DNA from: CAXTPV01 sp964249405
Lineage (GTDB): Bacteria; Pseudomonadota; Alphaproteobacteria; Acetobacterales; Acetobacteraceae
Assembly (NCBI GenBank): GCA_964249405.1
Contig: CAXUBX010000002.1
Coordinates: forward strand, 1 to 64,000
Length of the DNA stretch: 64,000 nt
Reading direction: 5' to 3'
The translations under genes and the position numbers were made by a program. This document shows positions 8,347 through 19,031 of this stretch, one piece after another (position 1 is the stretch's first letter; the number at the start of each line of letters is the position of its first letter). The notes below the pieces were generated by a model. The model saw nothing but the letters and a program-made list of their open reading frames with translations. It did not search any database and had not been told where the DNA came from.

Positions 8347-9909
8347 CTAGACCCGCCGTCCCGGCGGCGGCATCGCGCCGTGGCGCGCCAGGACGCTGTC
8401 ATTCGCCTCGTCCACCTCGATCAGCTTGACTTCGTAGCCCCAGAGATCGGCCAGCGCCCTGAGCGTCGCGTCGGCGTCCTTCTTCTGGAGAAGCTGGCCG
8501 GGCCGGGTGCGGTGTTCGACGTGAAGGCAGCGGTCGGCGGTCAGGTCGGCGTCCACGATCTGCACGTCCGGCGCGTAACGGCTCGGATCGTGCAGGCGGG
8601 ACAACGCGCGTCGGATCTCCCGGTAGCCCTCGTCGTCATGGATCGCGTCGACCAGGAGATAGGTTTTGGCGGCATCGTCGAGCAGCCGGAACATCCGGAA
8701 TTGCCGCATCACGGCGGGAGAGAGGAACTGCAGGATGAAGCTCTCGTCGCGATATTCCGACCAGACGTGCTTCAGCGTCGAGACCGGGTCCCTGTTTCCG
8801 GCGATGTCCGGAAACCAGTCGCGATCCTCCGCGGTCGGGTCGGTGCACACGCGGGCGATGTCCGACATCATCGCGTAGCCGAGCGCGTAGGGGTTGAACC
8901 CCGACGAGGCCGGATGATCGAACGGCGGCTGCGTGATCACGTTGCTGGTCGAGTGGATGACCTCGAGATACGAGGCATCGTCGATCCGTCCCGTCTCATG
9001 CAGCCGGGTCATGATGTGCTGGTGCACCCAGGTGGCGCAGCCTTCGTTCATCACCTTGACCTGTGGCTGCGGGTAGAAATACTGCGCGATCAGCCGGACG
9101 ATCCGGATCACTTCCCGCTCCCATCGCTCGAGACGGGGTGCGTGCTTCTCGAGAAAATAGAGGAGGTTTTCCTCCGGCAGATTGAGCCGGCGTCTCCGGT
9201 CGGCAAGCGGATCGTCACGCCTGCCGGCGCGCGTCGTCGGCACGGTGCGCCAGAGATCGTTGAAGCTACGCTCCTCGTGTTCCTGCCGCTCGCGCTCACG
9301 CTGATTTTCCGCCTTGAGGTCGAGCGGGCGCGACCCGGCGCTCCTGTGTACCGCCTGGCCCTGTAGCGCATGCGCGGCGTCGAGAATACGCTCGACCGCC
9401 CGCCTGCCATGCTGTTCCTCGCAGCGCCCCACATATCCGCGGGCGAACTCGAGATAGTCGAGGATCCCCGACGGTTCCGTCCATTGCCGGAAGACGCGAT
9501 TGTTCTTGAAGAAGTGATTGTGGCCGAAGGCGGCGTGCGCGATCACCAGCGCCTGCATCGTCGCCGTGTTCTCCTCCATCAGGTAGGAGATGCACGGGTC
9601 CGAATTGATGACGACCTCGTAGGCCAGACCCATCAGACCGCGTCGATAGGCGTTTTCCTGGGTGACGAAGCGCTTGCCGAACGACCAGTGCTTGTAGGTG
9701 AGCGGCAGGCCCGATGTCGTATAGACGTCGAGCATCTGCTCCGAGGTGATCAGCTCGATCTGGTTCTCGTAGAGTTCAAGACCGAGCTCGCCGACCCCGA
9801 TCCGCTCGATCGCGTCGTAGCAATCCTGGATGATCGGGAAGCTCCATTCGGCACCCTTGTAGAGCAGTCCGGCGTTCCCCTCGCTCCGCTCGCGTGTGAT
9901 CACGTTCAC
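8347..9909 (-). CDS. SpoVR family protein
   Basis: Cytoplasmic protein of unknown biochemical activity, 520 aa, of the SpoVR/YcgB family. Recognisable blocks include WSFPIIQDCYDAIERIG, YENQIELITSEQMLD, HWSFGKRF, INSDPCISYLMEEN, the His-rich AHAAFGHNHFFKNN, and the conserved MNEGCATWVHQ with downstream FNPYALG. The start is a GTG at 9909 whose last two bases overlap the TGA of the upstream DUF444 gene (GTGA), giving translational coupling. It is the third gene of the prkA-DUF444-spoVR operon, a trio conserved across proteobacteria and linked to stationary-phase, nitrogen-starvation and other stress responses. It ends in TAG at 8347. Confidence 0.92.
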   Translation of the reverse strand: MNVITRERSEGNAGLLYKGAEWSFPIIQDCYDAIERIGVGELGLELYENQIELITSEQMLDVYTTSGLPLTYKHWSFGKRFVTQENAYRRGLMGLAYEVVINSDPCISYLMEENTATMQALVIAHAAFGHNHFFKNNRVFRQWTEPSGILDYLEFARGYVGRCEEQHGRRAVERILDAAHALQGQAVHRSAGSRPLDLKAENQRERERQEHEERSFNDLWRTVPTTRAGRRDDPLADRRRRLNLPEENLLYFLEKHAPRLERWEREVIRIVRLIAQYFYPQPQVKVMNEGCATWVHQHIMTRLHETGRIDDASYLEVIHSTSNVITQPPFDHPASSGFNPYALGYAMMSDIARVCTDPTAEDRDWFPDIAGNRDPVSTLKHVWSEYRDESFILQFLSPAVMRQFRMFRLLDDAAKTYLLVDAIHDDEGYREIRRALSRLHDPSRYAPDVQIVDADLTADRCLHVEHRTRPGQLLQKKDADATLRALADLWGYEVKLIEVDEANDSVLARHGAMPPPGRRV

Positions 9910-11210
9910 GCAACGACCCTCCCGCCTCCGACAGGCGCCTTGTCGCGCCGCGAGAACAACTCTCGAAAGACCGGAAAGATGTCGCGCCGATCGCTCACCT
10001 GTCGCATCGCAAGATTGCGTGCCGACGCGGCAACCTTCGCATATCCGCGCCAGAGATCGCTCTCCCCGCGGATCACCGCGCCAGATCCGCTGATCTCGAT
10101 GTAGGCGTAGTACTGCACCAGCGACAGGATTTCGGCTTCGAGGATGCCGGATGCACGCTGCGTGTCGCCGGAGAAATTGTCGCCGTCGGAGGCCTGCGCG
10201 ACGTAGATGTTCCACTGGTCCGCCGGGTAGCGGGACCGCTGGATGCGCTGGAATTCGAGCAGGGCCGAAGAGACGATCGTGCCGCCGGTCCGCGGGTCGG
10301 TGAAGAAGGTGTTCTCGTCCACCTCTTCCGCCTGCTCCGTATGCCGCACGAACACGATGTCGACCCGCTTGTAGCGGCGCTCGAGGAACACGTGGAGCAG
10401 CAGGAAAAAGCGCTTGGCGAGATCCTTCATCTGCTCGGTCATCGAGCCCGACACGTCCATCAGGCAGAACATGACGGCGCGCGCGTTGGGCTTCGGTGTC
10501 GGGGCGAACCGGCGGAAGCGGAGATCGACCGGGTCGATCCACGGAACCCGGGCGAGACGCCGGTTGAGCATCACGAGTTCCTCTCGCAACCGGGCGACGT
10601 CGCCCCCGCTCTCCTCGGCTTCGGTGATCGCCGCTTCCAGCGACCGCCTCTCCTCGGTCTTCGGACGTCCGAGACCGATCCTTCGCGCCATCGAGTAGCG
10701 CATGGTGCGACCGAGATCGAGCTGGGATGGCGACCCGTCGCTGGCGACTCCCGCACGCTGCAGCGCCGAGGTGTCGCTCGTCGTGATCTCGCGCTTCACC
10801 AGGTCCGGGAGCTCGAGGTCCTCGAAGAACAGGTCGAGGAACTCGTCGCGCGTCAGGATGAAGCGGAACTCGTCCTGTCCACCGCCGCCGTCGCCGGCCT
10901 CGCCCTGTCCATCCCCCTCGCCGGCTCCGCCGCCCTCGGGCCGCTTGATCCGATCACCCTTCGAGAACTGCCGGTTTCCGGTCAGCACGATGTTCCGTGC
11001 ACCCCCGGTGAAGACCGTATGGAAGCTCGGCTCGTGCAACTGGTCCGCCGGGATGCTCACCGTCTCGTCGCGCCCGACATCGCGGAGCCGTCCCGACGTC
11101 ACGGCATCCCGCGTCGCCCGCAGCATCGAGTCCCGGGCGCGGAGCAGGACGCGTCTCCGGTTCTCGATGTTCTTGCCGTGCGGGTTGGTCCGGCGGTCGA
11201 TGATGAACAC
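9906..11210 (-). CDS. DUF444 family protein (YeaH/YhbH-like, VWA fold)
   Basis: 434-aa partner of the PrkA kinase. It begins VFIIDRR, the usual DUF444 opening, from a GTG at 11210 that has GGGGAG about 12 bases upstream; longer in-frame starts would add a non-conserved leader. A Gly/Glu-rich low-complexity linker occupies about residues 94-114. The C-terminal von Willebrand A-like domain shows a metal-ion motif MDVSGSM (251-257) and later QASDGDN. In enterobacteria the equivalent yeaG-yeaH pair responds to nitrogen starvation. Here the gene lies between prkA and spoVR, with a GTGA overlap to the latter. The molecular role of the family is not settled. Confidence 0.9.
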   Translation of the reverse strand: MFIIDRRTNPHGKNIENRRRVLLRARDSMLRATRDAVTSGRLRDVGRDETVSIPADQLHEPSFHTVFTGGARNIVLTGNRQFSKGDRIKRPEGGGAGEGDGQGEAGDGGGGQDEFRFILTRDEFLDLFFEDLELPDLVKREITTSDTSALQRAGVASDGSPSQLDLGRTMRYSMARRIGLGRPKTEERRSLEAAITEAEESGGDVARLREELVMLNRRLARVPWIDPVDLRFRRFAPTPKPNARAVMFCLMDVSGSMTEQMKDLAKRFFLLLHVFLERRYKRVDIVFVRHTEQAEEVDENTFFTDPRTGGTIVSSALLEFQRIQRSRYPADQWNIYVAQASDGDNFSGDTQRASGILEAEILSLVQYYAYIEISGSGAVIRGESDLWRGYAKVAASARNLAMRQVSDRRDIFPVFRELFSRRDKAPVGGGRVVA

Positions 11211-11263
11211 GAGGGCGGCGCTCTCCCCAAGGGCTCGTGACGGAACTGAGGCTTGTGAAAGGG

Positions 11264-13210
11264 TCAGGCCGACTGCTTGACCCGCATGTACCACTCCACC
11301 AATCGCCGGACCTGACGCTCCGTGTAGCCTCGGAAGACCATGCGCTCCACGAAGTCGGCATGCTTCTTCTCGCTCTCGTTATCGCGCTTCGAGCCGAAGC
11401 TGATCACGGGAAGCAGGTCTTCCACCTGACTGAACATCCGCTTCTCGATCACTTCGCGGATCTTCTCGTACGACGTCCAGGACGGGTTCCGCCCGTTGTT
11501 GTGGGCACGTGCACGAAGGGCGAACTTCACGACTTCGTTCCGGAAATCCTTCGGGTTCGCGATACCGGCCGGCTTCTCGGTCTTCGTGAGCTCCGCGTTG
11601 AGAAGATCACGGCTCATCATCTGGCCGGTGTCCGGATCCTTGAAGTCCTGATCCTCGATCCAGGCGTCGGCATAGTCGAGGTAGCGATCGAACAGGTTCT
11701 GTCCGTAGTCGTGGTAGCTCTCGAGGTAGGCCTTCTGGATTTCGTTGCCGATGAACTCGGCGTAGCGTCCCGCGAGTTCGGACTTGATCATCGCGAGGTA
11801 ACTGGCCTCGGTGTCTGCCGGAAACTGCTCGCGCCGGACCGCCTGTTCCAACACGTACATCAGGTGGATCGGATCCGCCGCGACTTCGATCGCATCATGG
11901 TTGAACGTCGCCGAGAGCACCTTGAAGGCGAACCGGGTCGAGATCCCGTCCATGCCCTCGTCGACGCCGGCGGCGTCGCGATACTCCTGCATGGTGCGCG
12001 CCTTCGGGTCGGTCTCCTTGATGTTCTCGCCGTCGTAGATCCGCATCTTCGCCCACTGGGTCGAGTTCGGGTGGGCGCGGAGGCGCGAGAGCACCGCGAA
12101 GCGTGCCAGCATCTCCAGCGTGTGCGGCGCGCAGGGTGCGGTCGCGAGTTCGGAGGAACGAAGCAGCTTCTCGTAGATCTTGGTTTCCTCGGAGGAGCGC
12201 AGGCAATAGGGAACCTTGACCACCGAAACCCGGTCGAGAAAGGCCTCGTTGGTCCGGTTGTTCCGGAAGCTCTGCCACTCGGCCTCGTTCGAATGGGCGA
12301 GGATGATGCCGCCGAAGGGAATGGAACCGATGTTCTCGGTGCCGACGTAGTTCCCTTCCTGTGTCGCCGTCAGCAGCGGATGCAGCATCTTGATCGGCGC
12401 CTTGAACATCTCGACGAATTCGAGAATGCCCTGGTTGGCGCGATTGAGACCGCCCGAGAAGCCATACGCGTCCGGATCGTTCTGGCTGAAGCTCTCCAGT
12501 TGGCGGATATCGACCTTGCCGACCAGCGCCGAGACGTCCTGGTTGTTGTCGTCGCCCGGTTCGGTCTTGGCGACCGCGATCTGCCGAAGCCGCGACGGAT
12601 GGAGCTTGACCACCGTGAATCGCGAGAGGTCGCCGTCGAACTCCTCCAGACGCTTCAGCGCCCAGGGGCTCGCGATCCCGGTCAGCACGCGCGACGGGAT
12701 GCCGTAGCGCTCCAACAGCATCGGGCCGAACCGCTCCGGATCGAACAGCCCGAGCGGGCTCTCGAACACGGGGCTGATCTGTCGGCCCGCCTTGAGCACG
12801 TGGATCGGCTCGCGTTCCATCAGCGACTTCAGCCGCTCGCCGAGCGAGGACTTCCCTCCCCCGACCGGACCAAGCAGATAGAGGATCTGCTTGCGCTCCT
12901 CCAATCCCTGAGCCGCGTGACGAAAGAACCCGACGATCCGCTCGACGGTTTCCTCCATGCCGTGGAAGTCGGCGAAGGCCGGATAGATCCTGAGCGTGCG
13001 GTTCATGAAGATCCGCGACAGGCGTGGGTCGCGCGAGGTGTTGACCGTTTCGGGTTCGCCGATCGCCTTCAGCATCCGCTCGGCCGGTCCCGCATAGACC
13101 GACCGGTCGGCGCGACAGGCTTCGAGATAGTCCGAGAAGCTCATCTCGGTCTCGCGCCGCTGCTCACGGAGCGAGGTTGCGAGCGAGAACACGTCGTCGA
13201 GCGGAGCCAT
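11264..13210 (-). CDS. prkA: PrkA/YeaG family serine protein kinase
   Basis: 648-aa AAA-type protein kinase of the PrkA family. The N-terminal AAA domain has a Walker A GPVGGGKSS (114-122). The FMNRTLRIYPAFADFHGME segment and the C-terminal PrkA domain (around IRDVIEKRMF-like sequence, here KIREVIEKRMF) are typical, and the length matches the family. The ATG at 13210 is preceded by a strong AGGAGGG site. It is the first gene of the prkA-DUF444-spoVR operon, so its promoter should lie in the 377 bases upstream. The family acts in the cytoplasm in stress and sporulation-type responses; the target here is unknown. Confidence 0.94.
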   Translation of the reverse strand: MAPLDDVFSLATSLREQRRETEMSFSDYLEACRADRSVYAGPAERMLKAIGEPETVNTSRDPRLSRIFMNRTLRIYPAFADFHGMEETVERIVGFFRHAAQGLEERKQILYLLGPVGGGKSSLGERLKSLMEREPIHVLKAGRQISPVFESPLGLFDPERFGPMLLERYGIPSRVLTGIASPWALKRLEEFDGDLSRFTVVKLHPSRLRQIAVAKTEPGDDNNQDVSALVGKVDIRQLESFSQNDPDAYGFSGGLNRANQGILEFVEMFKAPIKMLHPLLTATQEGNYVGTENIGSIPFGGIILAHSNEAEWQSFRNNRTNEAFLDRVSVVKVPYCLRSSEETKIYEKLLRSSELATAPCAPHTLEMLARFAVLSRLRAHPNSTQWAKMRIYDGENIKETDPKARTMQEYRDAAGVDEGMDGISTRFAFKVLSATFNHDAIEVAADPIHLMYVLEQAVRREQFPADTEASYLAMIKSELAGRYAEFIGNEIQKAYLESYHDYGQNLFDRYLDYADAWIEDQDFKDPDTGQMMSRDLLNAELTKTEKPAGIANPKDFRNEVVKFALRARAHNNGRNPSWTSYEKIREVIEKRMFSQVEDLLPVISFGSKRDNESEKKHADFVERMVFRGYTERQVRRLVEWYMRVKQSA

Positions 13211-13587
13211 GGTCTACCCTCCTGACCGGGCGGCTTGCCTGGAGACACGCACCAGACTGATCGGAGCCTATCCGCGCCGTCCGGCGTTCACCGGTGCTGG
13301 ATTCAGATGCACTCCTGTCGCGATCAACTTCGAGTGACCACGCCGGTCAGTGAGACAAACGAGCAGAGAATGTGATCTCCTACGTGTGCGGGTTACCGGC
13401 CTCTGCAACCTCCGCCATCCGGACTCGGATGCCGGGCCGTTTCCGTTCGCATCGTCCTCCGTCACGCTATCGCTGGCCCTACGGCGCTTTCAACAGCAAT
13501 CGCGCGCCGGCCTGACGCTTTGCAAGCGTTCTTGCAAAGCTCGCGCCAGAGTGTGGCGGTTCGGCACGGGCCGGGCCCCGGGTGCCG
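13211..13587. other. 377-base intergenic region upstream of prkA
   Basis: This is the only non-coding stretch in the window longer than 300 bases. It contains the prkA ribosome-binding site (AGGAGGG, about 13213-13219, minus strand) and a perfect 10-bp inverted repeat at 13517-13540. Otherwise I see no tRNA, small gene or clear promoter hexamers. A 65-codon frame on the minus strand (13268-13465) has no credible start context and is not called. Confidence 0.6.
13517..13540. repeat. perfect 10-bp inverted repeat, operator or terminator-like
   Basis: GCTTTGCAAG-CGTT-CTTGCAAAGC. It lies 48 bases beyond the stop of the MBL gene and about 300 bases upstream of the prkA start, with both genes on the minus strand. 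It lacks a following T-run, so a classic intrinsic terminator is less likely. The TTGCAAG arms resemble the symmetric sites bound by LacI-type or other dimeric repressors. Either a Rho-independent stop without a U-tract or an operator is possible. Confidence 0.55.
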
Positions 13588-14391
13588 TCAGTCCCGGCGC
13601 GGCGGATCGATCAGCATGCCGTCGAACGCCGGCTCGACGCCGTCCGGCAGGCATCGCGACATCCAGGTCCAGTCGAGATCCGGCCCCATGTGGGTCAGGA
13701 TCGTTCGTCTCGGCCGGAGGCGCCGGACCCAGTCGAGCACTCGACCGAGATGGGCGTGCCCGCCATGTGGTTCGCGTTGGAAGCAGTCGATCACCCAGGT
13801 GTCCACATCCCGGAGTGCCGCCAGCGCATCATCGTCGAGATCGCTGACGTCGGTCGAGTAGGCGAACCACCCGCTCCGGAGGCCGAGCGTGCGGACCCGG
13901 CCATGGATCTGCGCGAAGACCGTGACCGCGGCACCGAGCAGATCGATCGTCTCCGCGGGCTCGAGCACCTGAGGGACCAGCACCGGACGATAGAAGATGG
14001 GCGAGTTCCTGGGACCGAACGCATAGGAGAACCGGGTTCGCAGCTCCTCCAGCGTTTCCGGGAACGCGAACACGTCGAGCGGACGGCCCACCAGCCGGTT
14101 CAGGCTTCGCACGTCGTCGATGCCGCAGACATGATCGGCGTGGGCGTGGGTGAACAGGATCGCCTCGATGTCCGGGATCGCGCAGTCGAGAAGCTGGCTG
14201 CGGAGTTCCGGCCCGGTGTCGACGAGAAGGCGCCGCCCCGCGGTCAACTCGATCACGATCGAGGTGCGGGTGCGACGGTTGCGCGGCTCCGCCGGATCGC
14301 AGACGCCCCAGTCGCCGCGCCCATCGGCGCCGCCGATGGTCGGGACGCCGCTCGATCCGCCGCACCCGAGCACGATCGCGCGATGGGTCAA
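13588..14391 (-). CDS. MBL-fold metallo-hydrolase (PhnP-like)
   Basis: 267-aa metallo-beta-lactamase-fold hydrolase, probably a phosphodiesterase of the PhnP/RNase Z-like branch. It starts AIVLGCGGSSGVPTIG, as PhnP-type enzymes do, and has the metal-binding THAHADH (81-87), VDTGPELR and a late LTHMGPDLD. The start is a TTG at 14391 that overlaps the tatD stop as TTGA. It is the last gene of the mltB-to-MBL operon. An MBL gene after tatD is the common alphaproteobacterial arrangement. The physiological substrate is not known. Confidence 0.9.
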   Translation of the reverse strand: MTHRAIVLGCGGSSGVPTIGGADGRGDWGVCDPAEPRNRRTRTSIVIELTAGRRLLVDTGPELRSQLLDCAIPDIEAILFTHAHADHVCGIDDVRSLNRLVGRPLDVFAFPETLEELRTRFSYAFGPRNSPIFYRPVLVPQVLEPAETIDLLGAAVTVFAQIHGRVRTLGLRSGWFAYSTDVSDLDDDALAALRDVDTWVIDCFQREPHGGHAHLGRVLDWVRRLRPRRTILTHMGPDLDWTWMSRCLPDGVEPAFDGMLIDPPRRD

Positions 14392-15172
14392 CGGGCGGCT
14401 CGTCGGAACAGCCTGAAGAAGTTCTCCGTGGTCAACGCGTCGACGGCCGAGCGGTCCAGGCCGCGAACCGCCCCGAGGACGTCCGCCGTGTGCACGACGC
14501 GACCCGGCTCGTTGCGCTTGCCGCGAAACGGAACCGGCGACAGGAACGGGGCGTCCGTCTCCACCAGCAAGCGTCCGGCCGGCAGGTCGCGCGCGAGATC
14601 GCGGAGCGCGTCGGATTTCGGAAACGTGAGGATCCCCGAAAAGCTCACGAAGCCGCCGAGCGCGACCGCCCGTTCGGCGAGCGCGCGACCCGACGAGAAG
14701 CAGTGCATCACGAACGGGAACGCCCCGCGGGTGTGCTCATCCTCCAGGATCGCCGCCACCGCCTCGTCCGCGCCACGGGCATGCACCACGAGCGGCAGTC
14801 CGGTCTGCCGCGCGGCGGTCACGTGGGCGCGAAAGCCGAGCGCCTGCCGCACCTCGGTGTCACGGGGCGCGACCACGTGGTCGAGGCCCGATTCGCCGAT
14901 CCCGACCACGTCCGGCGCCTCGGCCAGCCCTTCGAGCACCGCCGCCGTCGGGACGTCCTCGTCAGCGACGTGGCAGGGATGGATCCCGACCGTCCGCCAG
15001 ACGCGGGCCAGCGCCGAGGCGTCCGCCTCGGCCACGAGGTCGCGAAGCGCCGGCACCCGCCCGAGATGCGTCGAGATCGTGACCATGCCCGCGAGACCCG
15101 CCGCCGCCGCGTGTCGCAACACCGCGTCTCTCTCGGCCCGGTCGTAATGGTCGAGATGGCAATGGCTGTCGA

Positions 15173-15176
<4 letters not shown>
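14388..15176 (-). CDS. TatD family metal-dependent hydrolase
   Basis: 262-aa TIM-barrel DNase/hydrolase of the TatD family, with 3'-5' exonuclease activity in characterised members. Metal ligands are visible in DSHCHLD (His5, His7), GIGESGLDH, PLVVHARG, VMHCFSS and ETDAPFLSP. The start is a GTG at 15176, overlapping the metG stop as GTGA. The length fits the family. The name refers to historical linkage with the Tat operon; here it belongs to the metG cluster and is not linked to tatB/tatC. Confidence 0.93.
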
Positions 15177-16731
<1,555 letters not shown>

Positions 16732-16735
<4 letters not shown>

Positions 16736-17730
16736 GTCCGGACGGTCTGGAGCGCGGCGAGGATCGCCTGGCGCCGGTCGAGGTTGAAGCGCGTCGTCTG
16801 CTCCCGCAACGCGCCGACCGCCAGCGACGCTTCCGCGGCGAGGTTCGCCCTCGCGAGATCGGATGCCGCGAGACGCCTCGCCCGTTCCTCGAGCGCCGCG
16901 CGGAGCCGGTCGGTGAAGGCGCCGAAGGCGTCCTCGGTTCGCCCGAGCCCGTCGGCGAGCGCGATGTCCGCCGCCCCGGGTTGCGCGTCGGGTGCGGCCT
17001 CCCGCCTGTGAAGCGCCGCCTCGACGGCCTCCTCGATCGCCTCGGCATCCTCGGGCAGGTCGGCGAGCGCACGACCGGGCGAACCCGCGCCGCGCCGTGC
17101 GAGGGCGGCCGCGATCTCCGGATCGAGGTCGGGACGGCGGGCACTGACGATCGCTCCGACGTCCGGCTCGGCGAGCTTCCCGAGGCGGAGTTGCCGGCAC
17201 CGGCTCCGGACCGTCGGCAGCAGGCGACCGGGCGAGGCCGACACGAGGAGCATGAGAGCCCGGGACGGCGGCTCCTCGAGCAGCTTCAGCAACGCGTTCG
17301 CCGCCGCGCGATTGAGGTGCTCGGCCCCGTCCACCACGACGACGCGCCACCCGCCCTCGGCGGGCGTCAACGCCATGAAGTCGCCGATCGCCCGGACCTC
17401 GTCGGCCACGATCTCGTTCCGGACCCGCTTGCGCTTGTCGTCCCAGGAACGCGACAGGCTCGCGAGATCGGCATGCGTCCCGTTCGCCACGCGCCGGAAC
17501 ACCGGGTGGGTCTCCGGAACGTGAAGTCCATCGCCGGGAAATCCCGCGAGCAGCGCGCGTGCGAAGCGGAACGCGAGCGTCGCCTTGCCGATCCCCTGCG
17601 GGCCGCCGATCAGCCAGGCATGGTGGAGCCGGCCCGACAGCGCGGCCTCCCGCATCGCGCGCTCCGCGGCCGCGTGTCCGACCAGCGCGGTGCTGGCGCG
17701 GGGGTCCGTCGACCCGCCTCCCCCGCTCAA
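16732..17730 (-). CDS. holB: DNA polymerase III subunit delta'
   Basis: 332-aa clamp-loader subunit of the replicative polymerase. It has the AAA fold with LHHAWLIGGPQGIGKATLAFRFARALL (Walker A about 43-50), ADLASL, VVVVDGAEHLNRAAANALLKLLEEPP and the SRC-type sensor SRCRQLRL. The zinc-finger cysteines of E. coli HolB are missing, as is usual in alphaproteobacteria. The only credible start is a TTG at 17730 overlapping the carboxypeptidase stop (TTGA). Alphaproteobacteria usually have tmk immediately upstream of holB; here the carboxypeptidase stop overlaps the holB start, so tmk is absent from this position. Confidence 0.93.
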
Positions 17731-18977
17731 CCGCCCGTCACGTAGTGTTCGAGCACCGCGAGCGAGCGAAGCGGCAGCGCCATCCGCGGCACGCTCTCGT
17801 TGGCGACGAGCGGGATCTCGGTCGGCGGCACGCCGTGGCCGCCCACCACGAGCGTGCCCACCGCGTCGCCGACCGCGATCGGCGCCCGGATCGGGGCATC
17901 GTAGCGGACCGACACCGTGAGCGCGTTCCGCCACCCGTTCGGCAGGGTCAGGACGACGTCGTGCGCGCTCGCGAGCGCCACCGTCGGCTTCGCGCCGAGC
18001 CACACCGGCGCGGTGTCCACGGTCTGCTTCGCCGCGAACAGCGTCACGTCCTCGAAGGTCGCGAACGCCCACTCGAGCAGGCGCTCGCTCTCGGCGATCC
18101 GCACGTGCGAGGAGGGCATGCCGTTCAACACCATGATCACCCGTCGGCCGGCCCGGAGCGAGCTCGCGCAGATGCCGAAGCCGCCCGCTTCCGTGTGGCC
18201 GGTCTTGAGCCCATCCGCCAGACCCTTGTCGACCAGGACGTTGCGGTTCCCCTGGTCGATGTTGTCGAAGGTGTAGCTCGTCTCGCTGAAGAAATGATAA
18301 TACTGTGGAAAGTCGTGGATGATGTCGTGCGCGAGCGTTGCGATGTCGCGGGCGCTCATGACATGCCCGTCGGCCGGCCACCCGGTCGCGTTCATGAAAT
18401 GGCTGTGCGTGAGGCCGAGCTTCGCCGCCGTCTGGTTCATCAGCACCACGAATTGATCCTGCGACCCGCTGATCCCTTCCGCGAGCACGATGCAGGCGTC
18501 GTTGCCGGACTGGATGATCATGCCCCGGATGAGATCGGCGACCGACACCTGGCCGCCGAGGGGGACGAACATCTTCGAGCCCTGCATCCGCCAGGCCGCC
18601 TCGCTCACCGGCAGCGTCTGCCCGAGCGTCAGCTTGCCGGCGGCGAGCGAGGCGAAGGTCAGGTAGGCCGTCATCAGCTTGGTCAGCGACGAGGGCGGCA
18701 TCTCCTCGTCGGCCGCCTTGGTGAGCAGCGTCGCGCCGGTGGTGTCGTCGCTGATGAAGGCCCAGCGCGCCGTCGTGCCGAACGGACCGATCGGCGTTTC
18801 GGCCGGCGTCGCGCTGCCGGTCGAGGCGGCCGGTCCGGTCCCGTCGCCGTCATCGTCGTCACTCGTCGCCGCCGGTCGATGACGGCGCCCGGCCGCCTCC
18901 GACCGCACGGGTGCGGCCAGCAGGGCCGCCAGGGAGGCCGCCCCGAGAACCACCGATCGCCTGTCCTGCGCGCTCAT
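17727..18977 (-). CDS. D-alanyl-D-alanine carboxypeptidase (penicillin-binding protein 5/6 type)
   Basis: 416-aa serine D,D-carboxypeptidase that trims peptidoglycan stem peptides in the periplasm. The signal sequence is visible (RRSVVLGAASLAALLAAPVRSEAAG, cut near residue 29). An Asp/Gly/Pro-rich spacer follows, then the three active-site motifs in order: SLTK (97-100), SGN (157-159) and KTG (258-260). A C-terminal PBP5-like domain closes the protein. The fit to DacA/DacC/DacF is clear, but the exact paralogue cannot be assigned. Its stop overlaps the holB TTG start. Confidence 0.94.
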   Translation of the reverse strand: MSAQDRRSVVLGAASLAALLAAPVRSEAAGRRHRPAATSDDDDGDGTGPAASTGSATPAETPIGPFGTTARWAFISDDTTGATLLTKAADEEMPPSSLTKLMTAYLTFASLAAGKLTLGQTLPVSEAAWRMQGSKMFVPLGGQVSVADLIRGMIIQSGNDACIVLAEGISGSQDQFVVLMNQTAAKLGLTHSHFMNATGWPADGHVMSARDIATLAHDIIHDFPQYYHFFSETSYTFDNIDQGNRNVLVDKGLADGLKTGHTEAGGFGICASSLRAGRRVIMVLNGMPSSHVRIAESERLLEWAFATFEDVTLFAAKQTVDTAPVWLGAKPTVALASAHDVVLTLPNGWRNALTVSVRYDAPIRAPIAVGDAVGTLVVGGHGVPPTEIPLVANESVPRMALPLRSLAVLEHYVTGG

Positions 18978-19031
18978 CGCCCGTGCCCGTTCATCGCCGC
19001 ATCCTCGTCGAGAGACCCCGATTTCACGTGA

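Noticed and set aside
13385..13420. Sigma-54-like promoter (TGGC...TTGC on the minus strand) upstream of prkA
   Set aside because: The GG and GC elements are two bases too close for a -24/-12 promoter.
13268..13465. 65-codon frame in the prkA upstream region
   Set aside because: GTG start without a ribosome site, Arg-rich composition, no family resemblance; treated as non-coding.
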